A stretch of 8,288 nucleotides of DNA, from contig JAHADO010000048.1 of assembly GCA_018375265.1 (NCBI GenBank), positions 1 through 8,288 of the forward strand, read 5' to 3'. Made by a program: the position numbers and the translations under genes. Origin of the DNA: Campylobacter concisus (lineage in GTDB: Bacteria > Campylobacterota > Campylobacteria > Campylobacterales > Campylobacteraceae). The notes under the pieces are model-generated. The model saw only the letters and a program-made list of their open reading frames with translations. It was not told the DNA's origin and did no database searches. This document shows, in pieces, positions 6,129-8,288 of this stretch. The stretch's first letter is position 1; the number at the start of each line of letters is the position of its first letter.

Positions 6129-7062
6129 ATTAGAAAATTTAAAAGAGATAGGCATAAAGGAAATTTCGCGCAAGACGCACATTGAACCCACTTTTTTACA
6201 ATACATTTTTGACAAAAATTTTGAAAAATTATCACGCTTAAACATGAGAGGTTACGCCAAAATTTTACAGCGTGAGTATGGCGTCGATCTTAGCGAACTT
6301 CTCGCTGAATACGAAGCATTTATGCAAGAAAATATGCCTGATGAGAGCAAAAAAACAAAAGTCAGCCCAAAAATTTCTTCTTACACACCTGAAGATGTCT
6401 CGATCCAAAGGCAAAGTAGCGGTGGCGGGGCTGGATTTTTCTTCTGGATCATCATTTTAGCTATCATCGCTGGCGGCGCTTACTACTTTGACGCTTACAA
6501 ATACGTCCAAAATTTCATAGCAAGCTTAAATGAAGACAACACAAGCGTGAGCTACTCGCAATCAAGCATCGTCAATGAAGTGAAGAAAAATATAATCGAC
6601 ACAAACGTAACGATCTCTCAAAACACTCCAAAGATCGATGCAAACGCTTCAAGCGTGAAAATTTCAGCTCCAGCTGAGCAAAACGTGACTGTAAGTCCTG
6701 CTAACGTTGATCAAAATGCCCTAAAACCTAGCATGGCAGCCCAGCCAGCTCCAAAAGTAGAGCAAAACGTGACAAAGCCGCTAAACGAGGCAGTCATCAC
6801 ACCAAAACAACGCGTTTGGATAGGCATCATCAACCTTGAAAATGGCCAAAAAACATCAAGCGATACAAGCAAAAGTGTCAATATAAATTTAGACCAAAGA
6901 CAGCTAGTCGTTTGCGGAAATGGTAACATCGAGCTTAAGATCGGCGATAAAGTGACAAAGTATAACCCAAGCCGTCCAGCTAGATTTTTAGTAGAAAATG
7001 GCGATATGAAATTTTTAACTTATGACGAGTTTGTCGAGATGAATAAGGGCAAATCTTGGTAA
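6121..7062 (+). CDS. RodZ-like protein: cytoplasmic helix-turn-helix, one membrane helix, periplasmic domain
   Basis: The 313-residue chain has RodZ architecture. Residues 1-68 form a Cro/HTH_25-like domain, in which 'KEISRKTHIEPTFLQYIF' and 'MRGYAKILQREYGVD' match the usual RodZ pattern. A single membrane helix spans about 105-123 (FFFWIIILAIIAGGAYYF). A low-complexity Asn/Thr/Ser/Pro/Ala linker (about 136-228) leads to a small beta-rich periplasmic domain (230-313, from RVWIGIINLE). The linker holds five D/E-x-N-x-S/T sequons, at N140, N162, N175, N188 and N216. RodZ connects MreB to the elongation machinery in rods; whether this Campylobacter protein does so is inferred. AGGA at 6111-6114 lies six bases before ATG 6121, inside the end of rlmB. 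It corresponds by position to C. jejuni Cj0152c. The downstream gene overlaps it by seven bases. Confidence 0.88.
   Translation: MNELENLKEIGIKEISRKTHIEPTFLQYIFDKNFEKLSRLNMRGYAKILQREYGVDLSELLAEYEAFMQENMPDESKKTKVSPKISSYTPEDVSIQRQSSGGGAGFFFWIIILAIIAGGAYYFDAYKYVQNFIASLNEDNTSVSYSQSSIVNEVKKNIIDTNVTISQNTPKIDANASSVKISAPAEQNVTVSPANVDQNALKPSMAAQPAPKVEQNVTKPLNEAVITPKQRVWIGIINLENGQKTSSDTSKSVNINLDQRQLVVCGNGNIELKIGDKVTKYNPSRPARFLVENGDMKFLTYDEFVEMNKGKSW
6676..6773 (+). repeat. Direct repeat encoding the EQNVT sequon
   Basis: The 14 bases GAGCAAAACGTGAC occur at 6676-6689 and again at 6760-6773, each encoding E-Q-N-V-T. Both are preceded by CCAGCT (6670-6675 immediately; 6745-6750 with nine bases between). 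This suggests a small duplication that expanded the glycosylation-site linker. Confidence 0.7.
7045..7049 (+). promoter_or_regulatory. Ribosome binding site supporting the TTG start at 7056
   Basis: AAGGG lies six bases before TTG 7056, within the end of the RodZ-like gene. No ATG or GTG is available in frame ahead of the signal peptide, so this site decides the start. Confidence 0.65.
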
Positions 7063-7838
7063 AAAAACTAGCCATATTTCTTCTTTTTAGCGTTTTTTCA
7101 TACGCTTTTGATCTAAATAGCAGTGCAAATGCACTAAGTAGCGGAAAAGATCTGCAAATTTCTTTAGAAAATTTAGACACTAACGGCTCGCTAAACGTTG
7201 GCGAGCTGGTCTCAAGGCTAAAGCAAAGCTCAAACTACGATGCTCTCTCATTTAGCTCAAATAGCTTAAATTTAAAATTTATAAGCACGCAAAAAGCCCC
7301 CTCAGCCCTATTTGTTAAATCAATAAATTTAGCTCTTGAAGATGCAAACATAAGCGTAGCAAGGGTAAATTCTCTAAAAAATGGCAACGAAATTTCTTAT
7401 GGGATTTTAGCCCTAAAAAGTGGCGGTATAGATCCAAATTTACTAAATTTCACGCTTAGTAAAAGCGGCTTTAAGATCATGGGATTTGATAGGCTTGATG
7501 GAAATTTAGCGCTTTATTTGGATGCTAAAAATATGAGCCTTGATGCGTCAAAAGTAAATTTTAATGAAGAGACCCCACTTGTAAAAAGCGGTGGCGTATA
7601 TATCGTAGATGTAGCAGGCGCAAGTAGCCTAAATATCATCTCAAACGAGCCTAACAAATGGGTGCCACTTGTTAGAATTTATGATAAAAACTTAAATCAA
7701 ATCGATCTAAAAAGAGAAAACGAGATAAAAACTAACTACACCATAAATTTAGCTAACGACGCAAAATATGCGTTAATTAGCGACAATAGCGACATAACTA
7801 ACATTAAAAACGAGATAATTATCAAACTTATAAAATAG
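7056..7838 (+). CDS. Secreted periplasmic protein of unknown function, TTG start
   Basis: I do not recognise a domain in this 260-residue protein. It has a clear signal peptide, (M)VKKLAIFLLFSVFSYA, with a likely cleavage after SYA at residue 17. The mature part is rich in Ser, Asn, Leu and Lys with alternating hydrophobic residues, consistent with a beta-rich periplasmic protein. Three Campylobacter-type sequons are present: DLNSS (N21, at the very start of the mature chain), DTNGS (N43) and DANIS (N98). It has no cysteine. The gene overlaps the RodZ-like gene by seven bases and is followed nine bases later by the aminotransferase start. It matches C. jejuni Cj0151c, a putative periplasmic protein, by position. 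Co-translation with the RodZ-like gene suggests a shared envelope role, which is inference. Confidence 0.85.
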   Translation: MVKKLAIFLLFSVFSYAFDLNSSANALSSGKDLQISLENLDTNGSLNVGELVSRLKQSSNYDALSFSSNSLNLKFISTQKAPSALFVKSINLALEDANISVARVNSLKNGNEISYGILALKSGGIDPNLLNFTLSKSGFKIMGFDRLDGNLALYLDAKNMSLDASKVNFNEETPLVKSGGVYIVDVAGASSLNIISNEPNKWVPLVRIYDKNLNQIDLKRENEIKTNYTINLANDAKYALISDNSDITNIKNEIIIKLIK

Positions 7839-7847
7839 GAGCAAACA

Positions 7848-8288
7848 GTGTTTGATGAGATAAGATTTAATACAATTGAGCGTTTGCCAAACTACGTTTT
7901 TGCCGAAGTAAATGCTATAAAAATGGCAGCACGCAGAGCTGGCGAGGACATCATCGACTTTTCTATGGGCAACCCAGAGGGCAGAACACCACAGCACATC
8001 GTCGATAAACTATGCGAAAGCGCACAAAAAGACAAGACTCACGGCTACTCAGCCAGTGCTGGAATTTATAAGCTCCGCCTTGCCATTTGCAACTGGTATA
8101 AGCGCAAATACGGCGTAAATTTAGACCCAGAAACTGAAGCAGTCGCTACCATGGGCAGCAAAGAGGGCTTTGTACATCTTGCTCAAGCCGTGATAAACCC
8201 AGGCGACGTGGCTATCGTGCCTGATCCTGCATATCCGATACACACGCAAGCGTTTTTATTTGCTGGCGGAAGTGTCGCAAAGATGCCA
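7848..8288 (+). CDS. Class I/II PLP-dependent aminotransferase, GTG start, 3' end outside window
   Basis: The first 147 codons are open to the last base of the window. The product (M)[17 protein letters not shown]... contains [23 protein letters not shown] and ATMGSKEGF (the cofactor-phosphate region), then [16 protein letters not shown]. These are typical of fold-type I aminotransferases related to AlaC, aspartate and LL-diaminopimelate aminotransferases. The PLP lysine lies beyond the window, and the substrate cannot be decided from this part. The GTG 7848 start is supported by AGGAG at 7837-7841, six bases upstream and overlapping the previous stop. In C. jejuni the equivalent gene (Cj0150c) lies beside hom (homoserine dehydrogenase), which hints at amino-acid metabolism. 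The gene is cut by the window edge, with no sign of a frameshift. Confidence 0.92.
   Translation, partial: MFDEIRFNTIERLPNYVFAEVNAIKMAARRAGEDIIDFSMGNPEGRTPQHIVDKLCESAQKDKTHGYSASAGIYKLRLAICNWYKRKYGVNLDPETEAVATMGSKEGFVHLAQAVINPGDVAIVPDPAYPIHTQAFLFAGGSVAKMP

Noticed and set aside
1..8288. Mobile element, CRISPR array, tRNA or defence system
   Set aside because: No transposase, integrase, regular repeat-spacer pattern, tRNA-like fold or defence gene is visible. Gene order and base use look uniform and core-like.

Overview
The window reads as ordinary chromosomal core from a Campylobacter species. The evidence is protein similarity recalled from memory plus gene order: moaA, queE, queD, a small lipoprotein, a membrane protein, rsmE, rpmE, rsmI, rlmB, a RodZ-like protein, a periplasmic protein and an aminotransferase. 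This is essentially the C. jejuni Cj0161c to Cj0150c block. Codon use is AT-rich but less extreme than C. jejuni, and many ATC, CTA and AGC codons point to a C. concisus-like relative. The species is an inference. All genes lie on the + strand and gaps are short; no mobile element, CRISPR array, tRNA or rRNA is visible.

Layout. Positions 1-34 probably hold the last codons of an upstream gene. Positions 44-550 encode a membrane-anchored coiled-coil protein of the DUF6115 type, ending in a short hairpin. A clear TATAAT box at 635-640 starts a six-gene, tightly coupled run (684-4246): moaA (molybdenum cofactor), queE and queD (7-deazaguanine/queuosine precursors), a small lipoprotein, a four-helix membrane protein and rsmE (16S rRNA U1498 methylation). 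A second TATAAT box at 4274-4279 serves rpmE (zinc-type L31) and rsmI (16S C1402 ribose methylation, TTG start). After a 100-base gap, rlmB (23S G2251 ribose methylation) opens a third group that overlaps a RodZ-like transmembrane protein. That gene overlaps a secreted protein with a TTG start, which is followed closely by a GTG-started PLP aminotransferase cut by the window end.

How the genes relate. Three genes belong to GTP-derived heterocycle pathways: MoaA rearranges GTP, while QueD makes the CPH4 that QueE converts to 7-carboxy-7-deazaguanine. Four genes concern the ribosome. Three exported proteins form the envelope component, and all three carry the acidic Campylobacter N-glycosylation sequon D/E-x-N-x-S/T.

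The most interesting observations are: (1) about 80 copies of the palindrome AAATTT in 8.3 kb, in all reading frames, matching the RAATTY site of the C. jejuni CtsM methyltransferase; (2) nine acidic sequons concentrated in three exported proteins, five of them in the RodZ-like linker; (3) a QueE with a non-standard radical-SAM cysteine pattern (C-x3-C-x18-C). I see no wholly new multi-gene system here; the unexplained genes are the lipoprotein/membrane pair and the RodZ-like/periplasmic pair.
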